Below are positions 7,326 through 8,967 of a stretch of DNA of 8,967 nt, piece by piece (the stretch's first letter is position 1; every line of letters starts with the position of its first letter). Origin of the DNA: Clostridia bacterium (GTDB lineage Bacteria; Bacillota_A; Clostridia; Oscillospirales; CAG-272); the NCBI GenBank assembly GCA_017407885.1, contig JAFQVU010000037.1:1-8967 (forward strand), read 5' to 3'. Under the pieces are notes generated by a model, which had not been told where the DNA came from, did no database searches, and saw nothing but the letters and a program-made list of their open reading frames with translations. A program made the translations under genes and the position numbers.

Positions 7326-7985
7326 TTACGATTTCTTTAAATATGCGGCTGCCGAGCGTATCAGTATATCAAATGCCTGGTACAGCCTGAACGAAAATGT
7401 AATATCTGCTTCTGACCTTATCTTCTCCGAAATAAAATCCGGCTCAACCCGTATGTTATCTGCGCTTGGAAGCTTCACGTGCATTGTATTGTAAAGAAGC
7501 TCCATCAAACACTGAACCGCACCGCATACCGCCCCAAAAAGCACAGCGGTCTGCGCCGCATCCGGTGTTGCGATTATTATGACCAAGCGTTTAACTTTTA
7601 TATGCAAGTGATGTCCGAAGCGTTCGGCAAAGACTCGAACCACCCCGATAAGCTTTGATAAAAGCCCCATAATATCACTCTCTGAATCCCCCGTATCGCC
7701 ACTCTTACTTTGAGATGCTCCGATCCTTTTATGCTTTGTTTGAAGTTTAGCATTTTTCTTTTTCGATTTTTTCTTATCCTTTGATTCACTCTTTGCAAGG
7801 CGCTTTCGGAATTTTTTGATTTTGTAATCCGACAGCTTAAGAGTTTTTTCCTTTGTGGGAAACAGCGGGATACGAAAGATGCCGATACCAAGTGTCAGTT
7901 TTGTGTCCCCGACAATTTTCACCTTAATACTGATTTTAAGAAGCAGTATCAACGCAATTATTGCCGCGGCGATTAACCATCCCAC
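7326..7985 (-). CDS. DUF2953 (YtfI-like) membrane-anchored protein
   Basis: Protein of the DUF2953 family, called YtfI in Bacillus, where it neighbours ytfJ/gerW; its molecular role is unknown. It has 219 residues. An N-terminal transmembrane segment covers about residues 2-17 and is followed by a beta-like KISIKVKIVGDTKLTLGIG region. A Lys/Ser-rich, low-complexity stretch covers about 56-88. The conserved C-terminal part begins near residue 105 and includes VKRLVIIIATPDAAQTAVLFG (131-151) and NIRVEPDF (177-184), both family-like. A moderately hydrophobic stretch at 143-163 may be an amphipathic or second membrane segment. The start is GTG, with GAAGGGAG 7 nt upstream, 29 nt after the scpB stop. 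Position next to ytfJ suggests that the two work together in spore formation or germination, which is inference from context. The family call rests on the conserved segments and the neighbour. Confidence 0.82.
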   Translation of the reverse strand: MGWLIAAAIIALILLLKISIKVKIVGDTKLTLGIGIFRIPLFPTKEKTLKLSDYKIKKFRKRLAKSESKDKKKSKKKNAKLQTKHKRIGASQSKSGDTGDSESDIMGLLSKLIGVVRVFAERFGHHLHIKVKRLVIIIATPDAAQTAVLFGAVCGAVQCLMELLYNTMHVKLPSADNIRVEPDFISEKIRSEADITFSFRLYQAFDILIRSAAAYLKKS

Positions 7986-7992
7986 CGTATCA

Positions 7993-8000
7993 CTCCCTTC
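7993..8000 (-). promoter_or_regulatory. Shine-Dalgarno site deciding the GTG start of the DUF2953 gene
   Basis: GAAGGGAG on the minus strand, 7 nt before GTG (7983-7985). It supports this GTG as the start and leaves the full N-terminal membrane segment intact. Confidence 0.7.
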
Positions 8001-8014
8001 TGTCGTTTTCTCTT

Positions 8015-8626
8015 TTACTCTTCTGCAGGCTCCGTTTCTTCCTGCTCTGCGTAGGTATCGGTTGAGGTTTCGGTATTGGCATCCGTCCCAAGTACATCGG
8101 TTTTCAACTCCGGAATTGCAAACAGTTCTACTGGCGGAAGCTCGTCAAGTGAGGTAATGCCAAATATTCGCAGGAAATTTTCGGTAGTACGGTAAAGTGA
8201 CGGTCTTCCGGGAGCATCAAGCCTTCCGCAAACCTCAATAAGCCCCTTATCCGTAAGATTATTGACGGAGTAGCTTGAGTCTATGCCGCGCACGGAATCA
8301 ATATACGAGCGTGTGACCGGCTGATGGTAAGCAACAATAGCAAGCGTCTCCATCGAACTGCGCGACAGATTGCCGCCTGAACGAACACCAAGTGCCGTAC
8401 GTATCTTATCTATATGTTCTTCCTTCGTGCAAAGCTGACAGGAATCTTTATACATAACAAGCTGTATACCGCGCTTATTTGCATGATCGGAATACTCATT
8501 TGCCATTTCAGTAAGTATCTCATTGACCTCGCTGGTCATACATTCAGCGGCTTCGGCGAGCACCTCGTATGTAAGCGGATGTCCCGCCGCAAAAAGCACT
8601 GCCTCAAGTATAGGCTTCGCTGACAT
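8015..8626 (-). CDS. scpB: Segregation and condensation protein B
   Basis: ScpB forms the SMC-ScpA-ScpB condensin complex on the chromosome and regulates SMC together with ScpA. It has 203 residues with two winged-helix domains. The first opens with the typical PILEAVLFAAGHPLT (5-19). The second holds the signature LSRSSMETLAIVAYHQPVTR (87-106), then RGID, NLTDKGLIEVCGR and APGRPSLYRTTENFLRIFG, which ends in SLDELPP. Residues from about 175 are a Thr/Glu-rich acidic tail, longer than the core needs and probably disordered. The ATG lies inside the 3' end of scpA, so the two genes overlap by 23 nt. It has a strong GGGAGGGG site 6 nt upstream. This is the usual scpA-scpB coupling, which keeps the two subunits in step. 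Confidence 0.97.
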   Translation of the reverse strand: MSAKPILEAVLFAAGHPLTYEVLAEAAECMTSEVNEILTEMANEYSDHANKRGIQLVMYKDSCQLCTKEEHIDKIRTALGVRSGGNLSRSSMETLAIVAYHQPVTRSYIDSVRGIDSSYSVNNLTDKGLIEVCGRLDAPGRPSLYRTTENFLRIFGITSLDELPPVELFAIPELKTDVLGTDANTETSTDTYAEQEETEPAEE

Positions 8627-8967
8627 TTCGATCCCCTCCCGTCATTCTTTCGTGATTGAGATTAACTCTGAAGTCAGTCACCTCTCCGAAATCCGTTTCT
8701 TCGACGGGACGAAGTGTGACTCTGTTTTTCTTTATAAGCTCGAGTACCGCAAGGAAAGTTGCGATAAGCTCACTTCTTGTTTTTGCTGTAAGCAGTATTG
8801 ATGTATAAAGCGCTTCTCCGTTTTTAACGAGATAGCGAATAACGCCGTATATTTTTCCGCTCACGGGAACTATAGGTGTACGCAGTATTCGCTCAAACGG
8901 GCGCTCCGCGCTCTCGCGGTTGACAGCCTCAATTGCGCTCTTATCCATCGCACGAAGCATCGACATC
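8604..8967 (-). CDS. scpA: Segregation and condensation protein A, C-terminal half (5' part outside window)
   Basis: ScpA is the kleisin subunit that bridges the SMC head and neck and binds ScpB. Only about 121 C-terminal codons are inside the window; the ATG at 8966 is an internal Met and the gene continues past the right edge, since ScpA is normally near 250 residues. The visible part ends with the kleisin winged-helix. The stretch TRSELIATFLAVLELIKKNRV, followed by TDFGEV, is the typical ScpA C-terminal motif (consensus-like SR.E.VATFLALLEL). The last 23 nt overlap scpB. The call is supported by this motif and by scpB directly downstream. Confidence 0.92.
   Translation of the reverse strand, partial: MSMLRAMDKSAIEAVNRESAERPFERILRTPIVPVSGKIYGVIRYLVKNGEALYTSILLTAKTRSELIATFLAVLELIKKNRVTLRPVEETDFGEVTDFRVNLNHERMTGGDRNVSEAYT
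8633..8640 (-). promoter_or_regulatory. Strong Shine-Dalgarno site for scpB inside scpA
   Basis: GGGAGGGG on the minus strand, 6 nt before the scpB ATG. It sits within the last codons of scpA and lets scpB initiate on its own while still coupled to scpA translation. Confidence 0.75.

Noticed and set aside
7326..7390. Spore sigma-G-like -10 (CATATTT) upstream of ytfJ
   Set aside because: No -35 element at 17-18 nt fits; the nearest GATAT is 20 nt away and the last base of the -10 mismatches.

Overview
All ten genes lie on the minus strand and are packed tightly (largest gap 66 nt). The window reads as core chromosome of a low-to-mid GC, probably endospore-forming Clostridia (Bacillota), perhaps an uncultured gut lineage. 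This rests on the scpA-scpB / DUF2953 / ytfJ (gerW) / dac carboxypeptidase / rluB order, on Shine-Dalgarno sequences such as AAGGGG and AGGAG before most starts, and on the clostridial style of the topoisomerase. The lineage is inferred, because no marker gene settles it.

Reading in the direction of transcription (right to left): the C-terminal half of scpA (cut by the right edge), scpB, a DUF2953 membrane protein, ytfJ/gerW, a secreted D-Ala-D-Ala carboxypeptidase (DacF/DacB type), rluB, a small Cys-rich GNAT-like protein, a CapA-like lipoprotein, an AEC-family transporter, and a type IA topoisomerase (topB, cut by the left edge after about 732 codons). The eight complete genes and two partial ones cover almost every base. 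No stretch of 300 bases lacks a gene, and I see no tRNA, rRNA, CRISPR array, insertion sequence or convincing rho-independent terminator.

The right half (scpA to rluB) joins chromosome condensation and segregation (ScpA/ScpB, partners of SMC), spore-related proteins (DUF2953/YtfI-like, YtfJ/GerW), peptidoglycan trimming (Dac) and 23S rRNA pseudouridylation (RluB). This resembles the conserved Firmicutes scp-dac-spm-rluB neighbourhood, but spmA and spmB are missing between dac and rluB, where the two genes are separated by a single base. The left half (GNAT-like, CapA-like, AEC transporter, topB) is a looser set of housekeeping or envelope genes that continue at operon spacing, including an ATGA stop/start overlap between the transporter and topB.

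I found no clear new multi-gene system. The items most worth a second look are the Cys-rich GNAT-like protein (4490-4897), the missing spmAB, and the DUF2953-YtfJ pair with its opposite-charge tails.
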